NCBI GenBank assembly: GCA_947176715.1
Contig: CAMWRR010000011.1
Coordinates: 1 to 15,531, forward strand
DNA from: an uncultured Rikenellaceae bacterium
GTDB lineage: Bacteria > Bacteroidota > Bacteroidia > Bacteroidales > Rikenellaceae
Reading direction: 5' to 3'
DNA length: 15,531 bases
The position numbers and the translations under genes are program-made. The notes under the pieces were generated by a model. The model worked only from the letters and a program-made list of their open reading frames with translations, was not told the DNA's origin and did no database searches. This document shows positions 1 to 7,519 of the stretch, piece by piece; position 1 is the first letter of the stretch; each line of letters starts with the position of its first letter.

Positions 1-163
1 CCAGTGTGTCTATATCGTCCGGGTAAAACTCCAGTTCTACCCCTATGCGGTCTGTCTCCCAGTCGAGCGTATAGTCGAACGACTGCGACTGCCTGCCGCA
101 ACCGGCGGACAATACGACAATAGCGGCAGAAACCGCCATTTTGCATATAATTTTTTTCAGCAT
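1..163 (-). CDS. Lipoprotein N-terminus (partial, cut by window edge)
   Basis: The frame is open from an ATG at 163 to the left edge (54 codons visible). It begins with a classic lipoprotein signal peptide: positive MLKKIICK, a hydrophobic stretch, then lipobox LSAGC with the acylated cysteine at residue 22. This predicts an envelope lipoprotein processed by signal peptidase II. The mature part starts GRQSQSFDYTLDWETD and is too short to assign to a family. It sits downstream of clpB on the same strand, but a terminator and its own promoter-like boxes lie between them, so it is probably a separate transcription unit. Function is unknown. Confidence 0.75.
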   Translation of the reverse strand, partial: MLKKIICKMAVSAAIVVLSAGCGRQSQSFDYTLDWETDRIGVELEFYPDDIDTL

Positions 164-190
164 CGCTACAAACATTCGGTCTATAGAACA

Positions 191-222
191 CAAAATTAAC
201 ATATTTCGATAACACAAACAAA
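191..222 (-). promoter_or_regulatory. Bacteroidetes-type promoter for the left-edge lipoprotein
   Basis: On the minus strand a TTTG box (222-219) is followed after 20 nt by TAATTTTG (198-191). This matches the Bacteroidetes -33 TTTG / -7 TAnnTTTG pattern. Transcription would start near 184, about 20 nt before the ATG at 163. The -33 box lies in the T-rich tail of the clpB terminator. Confidence 0.55.
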
Positions 223-253
223 AAATACCCCGAAGATTGTCTCTACGGGGTAT
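215..253 (-). terminator. Intrinsic terminator of clpB
   Basis: A perfect 8-bp stem pairs ATACCCCG (225-232) with CGGGGTAT (246-253) around a 13-nt loop. Read on the minus strand it is followed by a T-rich run (224 down to 215). It lies 17 nt past the clpB stop codon, as expected for Rho-independent termination. Confidence 0.8.
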
Positions 254-269
254 CATAAAATAGGTATTA

Positions 270-2861
270 TCAGTTTCTGAAAGTGAGCTTGTTGCGGTCG
301 CTGTCTACCACTATCGGGTTCTCCTTGACTACGGTTCCGGAGAGTATCTGTTTGGACAGTTCGTTCACGAGCAGCCTCTGCACCGCCCTCTTTATGGGGC
401 GCGCACCGAACTGCGGATCGTAACCCTCCTCGGCTATGTAGTCCACGGCCTTGTCGGTGACGTGCATGGTGAGACCCGACGAGGCCATCATGCGGCTCAG
501 GGCCTTAACCTGCAGCTTCACTATATCGCGCACCTCATCTTTGGTAAGCGGCGTGAACATCACTATGTCGTCTATACGGTTGAGGAACTCGGGGCGTATG
601 GTCTGCTTCATAAGCTCGAAGACCTCGCTCGCCGTAGACTCTATCACCTCCTCGCGGTTCTTATCGTCCAACGAGGCGAATCGCTCGTTGATGATGTGCG
701 AACCTATGTTGGAGGTCATGATTATGATAGTGTTCTTGAAGTCCACCGTACGACCCTTGTTGTCGGTCAGACGACCGTCGTCGAGCACCTGCAACAGGAT
801 GTTGAAGACGTCGGGGTGAGCCTTCTCTATCTCGTCCAAGAGCACCACCGAATAGGGCTTGCGACGCACCGCCTCGGTGAGCTGGCCCCCCTCGTCGTAG
901 CCTACGTATCCCGGAGGCGCGCCTATCAGCCTCGACACGGAGTGACGCTCCTGATACTCGCTCATGTCTATGCGCGTCATCATATTCTCGTCGTTGAAGA
1001 GGAAACCAGCCAACGCCTTGGCCAGCTCGGTCTTACCCACGCCGGTGGTACCGATGAATATGAACGACCCTATGGGACGCCGCGGATCCTGCAACCCGGC
1101 ACGACTGCGACGGACGGCATCGGATATGGCCTTTATGGCCGCATCCTGACCTATCACCACCTTGTGCAGCTCGTTCTCCATGTGCAGTAGCTTCTCGCGC
1201 TCGCTGGCCAGCATACGGTTGACAGGTATGCCCGTCCAACGCGATACCACCTCGGCTATATCCTCGGCCGTAATCTCCTCTTTGATGAGTGCGCCGCCGC
1301 TCTCGCTGTTATGGGCGATCTCGGCGTTGAGACGCTCTATCTCCTTCTCGCTCTCGGGTATCTTGCCGTAGCGCAACTCCGCCACCTTGCCGTAGTCGTA
1401 CTGACGCTCCGCCTCGGCTGCCTGTTGCTTGTAGTCGTCGATGAGCTTGCGCTCCACCTGCACCTTTTCGATAAGGTCGCGCTGGGTCTGCCACTTGGCA
1501 CGTAGCTCGGTGCGCTCGCTATTGATCTCGTCTATCTCGCGCGTAAGCTCCTCTATGCGTTTCTCGTCGCCCTCGCGCTTGATGGCCTCGCGCTCTATCT
1601 CTTTCTGACGCACCTTGCGGTCGAGTTCGTCGATAGACTCGGGCACTGAGTTCATCTCCAGACGCAACTTGGCGGCCGCCTCGTCGATAAGGTCTATGGC
1701 CTTGTCGGGGAGGAAACGGCTGGTGATGTAACGGTCGGAAAGCTCCACGGAGGCTATTATGGCCTCGTCCCTGATACGTATCCGGTGGTGGTTCTCGTAA
1801 CGCTCCTTAAGACCTCGCAGGATAGATACCGCATCCTCCTCCGACGGCTCGTCCACCATAACCTTCTGGAAACGACGCTCCAAAGCCTTGTCTTTCTCGA
1901 AATATTTCTGATACTCGTCGAGGGTGGTGGCACCTATGGCACGCAGGTCGCCACGGGCAAGGGCCGGCTTCAATATGTTGGCCGCATCCATCGCCCCCTC
2001 ACCGCCGCCGGCACCTACGAGCGTGTGTATCTCGTCGATAAAGAGCACTATGTCGCCCTCCGACGACACCACCTCGCCGACCACACCCTTGAGACGCTCC
2101 TCGAACTCGCCCTTATACTTGGCTCCCGCTATGAGCGCGCCCATGTCGAGCGAATATATCTGTTTGTTTTTGAGGTTCTCGGGCACGTCGCCGTCCACTA
2201 TACGGTGGGCGATACCCTCGGCAATGGCGGTCTTGCCCACGCCCGGCTCGCCCACGAGTATGGGGTTGTTCTTGGTACGGCGCGAGAGTATCTGAAGCAC
2301 GCGCCTTATCTCATCGTCGCGGCCTATCACCGGGTCGAGCTTGCCCTCGGCGGCGCGCTTGTTGAGGTTGATGGCGTATTTGTTAAGCGAATCGAAGCTC
2401 TGCTCCGAGGTCTGCGAATCGACGGTAGAGCCTTTGCGCACCTCCTTTATGACGGATGCGAGGGCGTCGGAGGTGACTCCTATATCTTTGAGCAGACGCG
2501 ACACGGACCCGCCGCTACGCAACAGACCTATCAATATATGCTCCGGAGAGATATATTTGTCGCCGAACTCCCCCGTGGCGTCGAGCGCGCTCTGCATCAC
2601 CTTTATGGAGTCGCGCGACAGATAGGCGTCGCCGCCCGACACCTTGGGCAGCTTGTCGATGAGCGCCTGCACCTTGCCGTCGATACCGGAGGTGTTGGCC
2701 CCCACCTTGTTCAACAGGAACAGAGCCAGCGAATCGTCGCCGCTCAGAAGACCCATCATGATGTGCTCCGGCTCCACGGCCTGATTACCCGCCCGCTGAG
2801 CTATGAGGAAAGCCTCCTGCAACCGCTCCTGCGCTTTAAATGTCATGTTGTTTGCATTCAT
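270..2861 (-). CDS. clpB: ATP-dependent disaggregase ClpB (Hsp100)
   Basis: Hexameric AAA+ disaggregase that pulls proteins out of aggregates together with DnaK, in the cytoplasm. From the ATG at 2861 it is 863 aa, the normal family length. In order: Clp N-domain (about 5-145), first AAA+ domain with Walker A GEPGVGKT (204-211) and Walker B LFIDEIH (273-279), a charged coiled-coil M-domain (about 400-525), and second AAA+ with Walker A GTTGVGKT (604-611), Walker B VLLDEIEKAH (673-682) and sensor-2 GARPIKRA (819-826). The M-domain separates ClpB from ClpA/ClpC. The frame stays open up to 2954, but a -7 box (2915-2922) lies inside that extension and family members start near MNANNMTFKAQE, so 2861 is chosen (2846 is an alternative). 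It appears monocistronic. Confidence 0.97.
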   Translation of the reverse strand: MNANNMTFKAQERLQEAFLIAQRAGNQAVEPEHIMMGLLSGDDSLALFLLNKVGANTSGIDGKVQALIDKLPKVSGGDAYLSRDSIKVMQSALDATGEFGDKYISPEHILIGLLRSGGSVSRLLKDIGVTSDALASVIKEVRKGSTVDSQTSEQSFDSLNKYAINLNKRAAEGKLDPVIGRDDEIRRVLQILSRRTKNNPILVGEPGVGKTAIAEGIAHRIVDGDVPENLKNKQIYSLDMGALIAGAKYKGEFEERLKGVVGEVVSSEGDIVLFIDEIHTLVGAGGGEGAMDAANILKPALARGDLRAIGATTLDEYQKYFEKDKALERRFQKVMVDEPSEEDAVSILRGLKERYENHHRIRIRDEAIIASVELSDRYITSRFLPDKAIDLIDEAAAKLRLEMNSVPESIDELDRKVRQKEIEREAIKREGDEKRIEELTREIDEINSERTELRAKWQTQRDLIEKVQVERKLIDDYKQQAAEAERQYDYGKVAELRYGKIPESEKEIERLNAEIAHNSESGGALIKEEITAEDIAEVVSRWTGIPVNRMLASEREKLLHMENELHKVVIGQDAAIKAISDAVRRSRAGLQDPRRPIGSFIFIGTTGVGKTELAKALAGFLFNDENMMTRIDMSEYQERHSVSRLIGAPPGYVGYDEGGQLTEAVRRKPYSVVLLDEIEKAHPDVFNILLQVLDDGRLTDNKGRTVDFKNTIIIMTSNIGSHIINERFASLDDKNREEVIESTASEVFELMKQTIRPEFLNRIDDIVMFTPLTKDEVRDIVKLQVKALSRMMASSGLTMHVTDKAVDYIAEEGYDPQFGARPIKRAVQRLLVNELSKQILSGTVVKENPIVVDSDRNKLTFRN

Positions 2862-2914
2862 ATCTTTTTCGTTTTTATTATTCTTTTTACCGCCATACGT
2901 TGCAAACCCCTTGC

Positions 2915-2922
2915 CAAAGATA
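2915..2922 (-). promoter_or_regulatory. clpB: clpB -7 box
   Basis: TATCTTTG on the minus strand is a full match to TAnnTTTG. It places transcription start near 2905-2908, about 45 nt before the clpB ATG at 2861. No convincing TTTG -33 box is seen at the usual distance. Confidence 0.5.
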
Positions 2923-2977
2923 GATGCAGACATTGTGACACATATTGCGGACAATAGGACATGACACTGACGTTTAA

Positions 2978-3015
2978 CATGTTATAATGTCGTTTTCGGG
3001 TGACATTATAACATG
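2978..3015. promoter_or_regulatory. Perfect 14-bp inverted repeat, candidate operator
   Basis: CATGTTATAATGTC (2978-2991) is repeated exactly in inverted form, GACATTATAACATG (3002-3015), with a 10-nt spacer. Outer flanks also show partial symmetry (GACACTG at 2963-2969 against CAGGTGTC at 3018-3025), and ACATGACA occurs directly at 2959-2966 and 3011-3018. It lies about 55 bp upstream of the clpB -7 box and 65 bp upstream of the dinD one. There is no T-run after it, so an operator is more likely than a terminator. The regulator is unknown. Confidence 0.55.
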
Positions 3016-3079
3016 ACAGGTGTCGTTTTTACACTTATATCACCGATAATAACAAAAGCTCATTTACACTTGCTTTTTT

Positions 3080-3087
3080 TATATTTG
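3080..3087 (+). promoter_or_regulatory. -7 box upstream of dinD
   Basis: TATATTTG is a full match to the Bacteroidetes TAnnTTTG box, 50 nt before the GTG start of the dinD-like gene. No clear TTTG -33 partner is visible, and the region is AT-rich, so chance matches are more likely here. Confidence 0.35.
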
Positions 3088-3137
3088 TATCCGAATTAGA
3101 TATTTATCTGTTATTTTATCAAAAAACTAACGATAAA

Positions 3138-3989
3138 GTGAGCGCAAGATTAACAAAAAAGGCTGTAAACACCTTTGAAAGTATAAAGAAAGTCAATGAC
3201 AAAGGCATAGAATATTGGTCATCACGAGATTTAGCAAAAATATTGGGATATGCCGATTATCGAAATTTTCAGACTGTGATTGGCAAAGCCAAAGAAGCAT
3301 GCCATAATAGCGGCCATAACATCAAAGACCATTTCGTTGACATCACCGAAATGGTAGCTATCGGTTCCGGGGCATCACGACCTATCGAGACTATAAATCT
3401 TACACGTTATGCTTGCTATATAACCGTTCAAAACGCCGATCCGAATAAAACTATAGTAGCGCAAGCCCAAACATATTTTGCAATCCAAACTCGAATTGCC
3501 GAAGTCAGGCAAATGGACGCTTATAACAGGTTATCCACCGAGGATGAAAAACGGTTGTTTCTAAGAAACGAAATGACAAAACACAATTTGCAATTAGCCG
3601 ATGCAGCAAAAAACGCAGGTTAATAGAGCCTCGCGATTATGCCGTTTTTCAAAATTACGGTTACCGAGGACTGTACCGGCGGTATGGATGCAAAAGATAT
3701 TCACGCACACAAAGGATTGAAACAAAGCCAAAAAATACTCGATCACATGGGGAGCACAGAGTTGGCGGCAAACCTTTTCCGTGCTACACAAACAGAGGAA
3801 AAACTACGCAGAGAACAAATAAAAGGGAAAGCGAGAGCCAATAAAACCCATTATGAAGTAGGTCAAAAAGTCCGGCAGACAATCAAAGAGTTAGGTGGAA
3901 CTATGCCGGAAGACTTACCAACAGCCCAAAGTATCAAATCGATTGAATCCAAACAAAAGAAAATGTTGAAAAAAGAAGACAAAAAATAA
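3138..3989 (+). pseudogene. dinD: dinD-like gene broken by two compensating frameshifts
   Basis: Relative of E. coli DinD, a DNA-damage-induced protein with a BRO-N-type N-terminus, reported to inhibit RecA. The coding match is in three pieces: frame 0 from the GTG at 3138 to 3620 (161 aa, including the region WSSRDLAKILGYADYRNF), then 3623-3676 in the -1 frame (IEPRDYAVFQNYGYRGLY), then frame 0 again from 3678 (GGMDAKDIHAHKGLKQ, ILDHMGSTELAANLFRATQT) to the stop at 3987-3989. One base is missing near 3621 and an extra C lies at 3676-3677. TAA TAG (3621-3626) ends the first piece. Rejoined, it is about 283 aa, near the 274 aa of E. coli DinD as I recall it. No ATG lies upstream in frame, so GTG is the likely original start. 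It is clearly AT-richer than its neighbours, and only 6 of 13 Ile codons in the N-terminal part are ATA, which suggests acquisition. Sequencing error is a possible alternative. Confidence 0.85.
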
Positions 3990-4088
3990 TACAAAAACCT
4001 ATCCCGACGCCAACTCATCAATACGCCCACCCAAATATATTTGGCTTCACTGAAAATGATGCACATCAAAAAGAGGGTTGTTCCTATC

Positions 4089-7040
4089 TCAGACAATCAC
4101 CGCCTTAGACACCCTGCCGTCCACAACCACGGTAAGCTCCCTGTCGAAGCGTACATGTCTCAGGTATATACCTTTGTTTTGCGGGTTCCTCGCCCGCAGA
4201 CGGTCGATATCGAGCGTTCCGTCGCCGTGGCAAGGGTTGAGGGTTACATATCCCACCCCGAAAGAGGTGAGGTTCTGGAAGAAGTGGGTACCCTGACTGG
4301 GCTCTATATCAAAGCCGGGCAATCCGCACTCTACTATGACCCGGGCCTGAGATATGTCCGCCCACTTCACAGGTATTCCGAGCCATGGGTCGGACGAGCC
4401 CCAGCGTCCCGGACCTATCAGCACGTATGGGGTACCGCTCTGTGCCATTTGGCGGTTTAGGGCCTCCACCTCGCGGGCCATCTCCTCGGTGCGGGCCGAG
4501 TCGAACAGGTCGGGGTCGATATAGACGATGTCGCTCAGCCCCGTTATCTCGCCCAACCCCAAAGCCGACTCGGCATAGAGTATCGGCGACAAGGCGGCGA
4601 CCTTCTCCCAGTCGATACGCGCATCGCTACGCGGCCCCACTATCGGCCTTATCTGCAACACGTTGAAGTTTATGTCGGCCCCTTTGGCAACATCCATATC
4701 CACTGCGAACTCTATCTCCACCTCCTCGAGCATCTCGCCACGCCCGGTATCCAACAGACACGACAATATATCGGCCAGCGGAAAGCGGTCGTATTTGAGC
4801 ACCGATGCGAACGTTATCACCTTGCGCCCCTTGGCCGACGGCGAATCGGAGAGTGTGCCGTCGAGATGGTTCCATGTAGAGGCCACGTAGGCGGTGTTAC
4901 GATAGCCGGCCACATCCTGAATATCGAGACAGTCGATATTCACCCCGTCGTCCACCGACGTTATGAAACGGCGCGGCGACAACGACAGAGCGTACATCCT
5001 GTGCTGGGTGTCGCGCAAAGCCATGTCCGTATTGGAGAGCTGCAACAGCCTCTTGGGATAACGCGGCGAGAAGCGCAGGGTCTGTCCCCCCTCCACCACC
5101 ATCTTGCCGAGGCCGAGGGCAATGTTCGCCACACCCTCCTCCACCCTCTCGTCGCCCACGGGATAGTAGTTGACCGAGCGTGCCACGCCCGATATGGTCG
5201 GGAAGAAATAGCCGTTCTCCTCCGTGCCGCACACCTGCTGTATCACCACGGCCATCTTCTCCTCGGAGAGGAGGTTGGAGCTGGCGAGGATATACGAGCG
5301 CGAGCCGCGGAAATAGACTGAGGCATACACGCTCTTGACAGCCTTGACCAAAAGGCGCAACATCTGTTCGTCGTCCTCCACCCGCGGCACCATGTAGGTG
5401 CTGTACACACCCGCGAACGGCTGGTAGTGGGAGTCTTCGAGCTTAGACGACGAACGCACCGCCAAAGGCCCGGTAGCGTGACGTATGAATACCCGCAACT
5501 GTTCCGTAAGCTCCTCGGAGAGACGGGCGCCGAGAAACTCCGACAGGATATAGCGGTCGTCCTCATCGGACTGTATGACATATTGCAGACCGTTGACCCG
5601 TATGAAGTGGTCGAAGTGGTCCGTGGCTATCACCACGGTGCGCGGAATGGTAATGCGCACCCCCGGAAAGGCGTCGAGCAACCTGTAACGGTATAGTATA
5701 TTGTTCAGAAAGGCCAATCCGCGCGCCTTACCGCCAATCGATCCGTCGCCTATGCGCGCGAACCAGATGAAACGGTTATAGGTATCTTTGTCGAAACGGG
5801 CTATGACACCCTGACCTATATAGCTGCGGTAACGCTCTATCTCGCCGCGCACAAAGGCACGCATATCGTACACGGAGGAGAAGTTGTCGACCCTCACACG
5901 CCTCATATCCTCGCCCAAACGGAACAGCCCTCTGGCATAAAACCACTTGGAGAGGTGGTTACGCGAGGTATGCCACAGCAACACCTCGTCGCTTATGTAC
6001 TTTAGAGCCGACTGCATGGCACCTAACGTGTCGGCCTGCGCCACCACCTCGCCGGTATCGGGGTCGGTGAAGACGAACGGACCGAAAAGAAGCTCGCGCG
6101 TTATGTAGTCGGAGAGCTCGGTGAGCAACGTCTCGGAGTATTTGTTTATGAAGTTCACCCCCAGCTCGTCGGCCACTGCGCGCCGCTCCTGCGACGACGA
6201 CTGCAACACGAAAGGCATGAACGGATCGGCGGCCCTCACGTGGCGGCACAGCTCTATCCCACCCTCTATATTCTCGCGCGACGAGGCGTCGACGGCGAAC
6301 GATATGTCGGAGATGATACCCAACAGATTGCCCGAATAGCGCGAATATATGTCGTAAGCCTCCGAGAGGTTGCGCGCCAACAGCACCTTGGGACGCGCCC
6401 TGCGATGGAGCATCTGTTGTTGCTCGTTGAGCGCCTCCTTGAGAAACTCCCGCGACTGCGACACCACCAACTTATAGAGCATAGGCAGATAGGTGGAATA
6501 GTATTTTACCGAATCCTCCACCAGAAGAATGGCCTGCACGCCCTGAGATATGTCGTAGGGAGCATTGATACCGTCCTCCAACAGCTTGACTATGGCAACC
6601 AGAAGATCGGTATTGCCCATCCAGCAGAATATATAGTCGATGGACTCCGACGAGTGCTCCGCCAACCGTCTGGCCACCTTCTGCGAGAAGTGGTACAGCA
6701 ACACCACCGGCACCTCCGGCATACGCTCCTTCACCCTGTCGGCGAACTCGAACACACCCATAGGGCCTATGTTGAGCATGGTGATGACCAGATCGAACCT
6801 CTCGCCCGCATCTATCATGGCTAAGGCCCTCTCGGCGTCGGGGGCGTGTACGAACGTGGGCGGATTATTGAGGTTCAGCTCGTTGTATTCGGTGTTTATC
6901 TGCGCCTCTATACGTCCCTCCTCCTCCAAAGAGAAGAGGTCGAAAGAGCTGCATATCAGAAGAATACGACCTATACGGCGACTCATCAGAGAGCCGTAGT
7001 CTATATCGTTGCGGACTGTGCGTGCGTCGGTGTCGTTCAT
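4089..7040 (-). CDS. Two receiver-like domains fused to PEP synthase/PPDK N-terminal (ATP-binding) domain
   Basis: A 983-aa cytoplasmic protein of a type found in Bacteroidetes and usually named PEP/pyruvate-binding domain protein. Domain 1 (about 25-155) is receiver-like but lacks the acidic residues. Domain 2 (about 168-315) keeps the receiver set: acid pair E175-D176, phospho-acceptor D245 (GIISDISF), S281 and K300. A linker follows, then a PPDK_N ATP-grasp domain (about 432-805) with GSIGGKARG (433-441), LAVRSSSKLEDS (526-537) and LQIRPI (795-800). The C-terminal part (GPGRWGSSDPW, 876-886) is not recognised. I see neither the swivelling phospho-histidine domain nor the PEP-binding barrel of true PEP synthase or PPDK, so the reaction is unknown. 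An inference is that phosphorylation of domain 2 controls the ATP-using domain. The ATG lies 3 nt after the luxS stop with a strong Shine-Dalgarno, so expression is coupled to luxS. Confidence 0.85.
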   Translation of the reverse strand: MNDTDARTVRNDIDYGSLMSRRIGRILLICSSFDLFSLEEEGRIEAQINTEYNELNLNNPPTFVHAPDAERALAMIDAGERFDLVITMLNIGPMGVFEFADRVKERMPEVPVVLLYHFSQKVARRLAEHSSESIDYIFCWMGNTDLLVAIVKLLEDGINAPYDISQGVQAILLVEDSVKYYSTYLPMLYKLVVSQSREFLKEALNEQQQMLHRRARPKVLLARNLSEAYDIYSRYSGNLLGIISDISFAVDASSRENIEGGIELCRHVRAADPFMPFVLQSSSQERRAVADELGVNFINKYSETLLTELSDYITRELLFGPFVFTDPDTGEVVAQADTLGAMQSALKYISDEVLLWHTSRNHLSKWFYARGLFRLGEDMRRVRVDNFSSVYDMRAFVRGEIERYRSYIGQGVIARFDKDTYNRFIWFARIGDGSIGGKARGLAFLNNILYRYRLLDAFPGVRITIPRTVVIATDHFDHFIRVNGLQYVIQSDEDDRYILSEFLGARLSEELTEQLRVFIRHATGPLAVRSSSKLEDSHYQPFAGVYSTYMVPRVEDDEQMLRLLVKAVKSVYASVYFRGSRSYILASSNLLSEEKMAVVIQQVCGTEENGYFFPTISGVARSVNYYPVGDERVEEGVANIALGLGKMVVEGGQTLRFSPRYPKRLLQLSNTDMALRDTQHRMYALSLSPRRFITSVDDGVNIDCLDIQDVAGYRNTAYVASTWNHLDGTLSDSPSAKGRKVITFASVLKYDRFPLADILSCLLDTGRGEMLEEVEIEFAVDMDVAKGADINFNVLQIRPIVGPRSDARIDWEKVAALSPILYAESALGLGEITGLSDIVYIDPDLFDSARTEEMAREVEALNRQMAQSGTPYVLIGPGRWGSSDPWLGIPVKWADISQARVIVECGLPGFDIEPSQGTHFFQNLTSFGVGYVTLNPCHGDGTLDIDRLRARNPQNKGIYLRHVRFDRELTVVVDGRVSKAVIV

Positions 7041-7043
7041 GGC

Positions 7044-7517
7044 CTACTCCTCCAACACGGGATACTCCGTCTCATACCCGCCGCCGGGCAAGAATATCCC
7101 ACGCAACCTGAGAGCCAACGCGCGCGCCGCCTCCAGATCGTTGAGAAGATAGTTGCCGCACTGGCGCGGATTGGCCGCCGGTATGGCGTCGGCCGCTATG
7201 ATGAAATCGAAAGCCTCAACCAATGCGGCGGCTATCACGGCTTTGTCGACCTCGCGGTTGAGCAACAGATAGAACCCCGTGCAGCACCCCATCGGACCCA
7301 CATAGAGTATGTTTTCGGCAAAGGGGGCCGACGAACGCAACGAGGTGGCCAAGCAATGCTCGAATGTGTGCATCACGGCCTGCGGAATCCCCTCCTTTTG
7401 CGAGCGGCGTGGAGCTACGAAACGGAGGTAGTAGGTATAGACCTTACCCGGCTCGGCTTGCAGATAGATGCCGGGATTGAGGCGCGTGTGGTCGATAGAG
7501 AAAGATACCGGTGTCAT
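7044..7517 (-). CDS. luxS: S-ribosylhomocysteine lyase LuxS
   Basis: Cleaves S-ribosylhomocysteine to homocysteine and DPD, the precursor of autoinducer-2, in the activated methyl cycle. The 157-aa length is normal for the family. Motifs seen: substrate-region SIDH (H10), metal-binding HTFEH (H50, H54, general base E53), GPMGCCTGFY with the catalytic Cys at 78, and PAANPRQCG with the third metal ligand C120. All key residues are present, so it should be active. The ATG is 2 nt after the metalloprotease stop, and the downstream receiver-PPDK_N gene begins 3 nt after the luxS stop, giving a tight operon. No SAH nucleosidase (pfs) gene, its usual partner, is in the window. No clear Shine-Dalgarno is seen, which fits translational coupling to the upstream gene. 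Confidence 0.95.
   Translation of the reverse strand: MTPVSFSIDHTRLNPGIYLQAEPGKVYTYYLRFVAPRRSQKEGIPQAVMHTFEHCLATSLRSSAPFAENILYVGPMGCCTGFYLLLNREVDKAVIAAALVEAFDFIIAADAIPAANPRQCGNYLLNDLEAARALALRLRGIFLPGGGYETEYPVLEE
7047..7053 (-). promoter_or_regulatory. Strong Shine-Dalgarno for the receiver-PPDK_N gene
   Basis: GGAGGAG on the minus strand sits inside the last codons of luxS, 6 nt before the ATG at 7040. It fixes that start over the internal Met at residue 20. A strong Shine-Dalgarno is unusual in this window, where most starts have only A-rich leaders. Confidence 0.6.
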
Positions 7518-7519
7518 GG

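Noticed and set aside
2862..2954. Upstream extension of clpB by 31 residues
   Set aside because: The extension is not ClpB-like, and a full TAnnTTTG box (2915-2922) lies inside it. Family members start near MNANNMTFKAQE.
1785..2957. Long open frame on the plus strand opposite clpB (390 codons)
   Set aside because: Its protein has no recognisable motifs and mirrors clpB codons. It is a by-product of the biased codon use of clpB.
4031..4044. Palindrome CCAAATATATTTGG containing TATATTTG on both strands
   Set aside because: It sits between two converging genes with no gene to drive and no T-run. It is probably a chance AT-rich palindrome.
3863..4096. 77-codon open frame on the minus strand over the dinD end
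   Set aside because: It overlaps the dinD C-terminal coding piece and the end of the PPDK_N gene, with no supporting motifs.
4089..7040. Annotation as phosphoenolpyruvate synthase
   Set aside because: Only the ATP-binding PPDK_N part is present. No His-domain or PEP-barrel motifs are seen.
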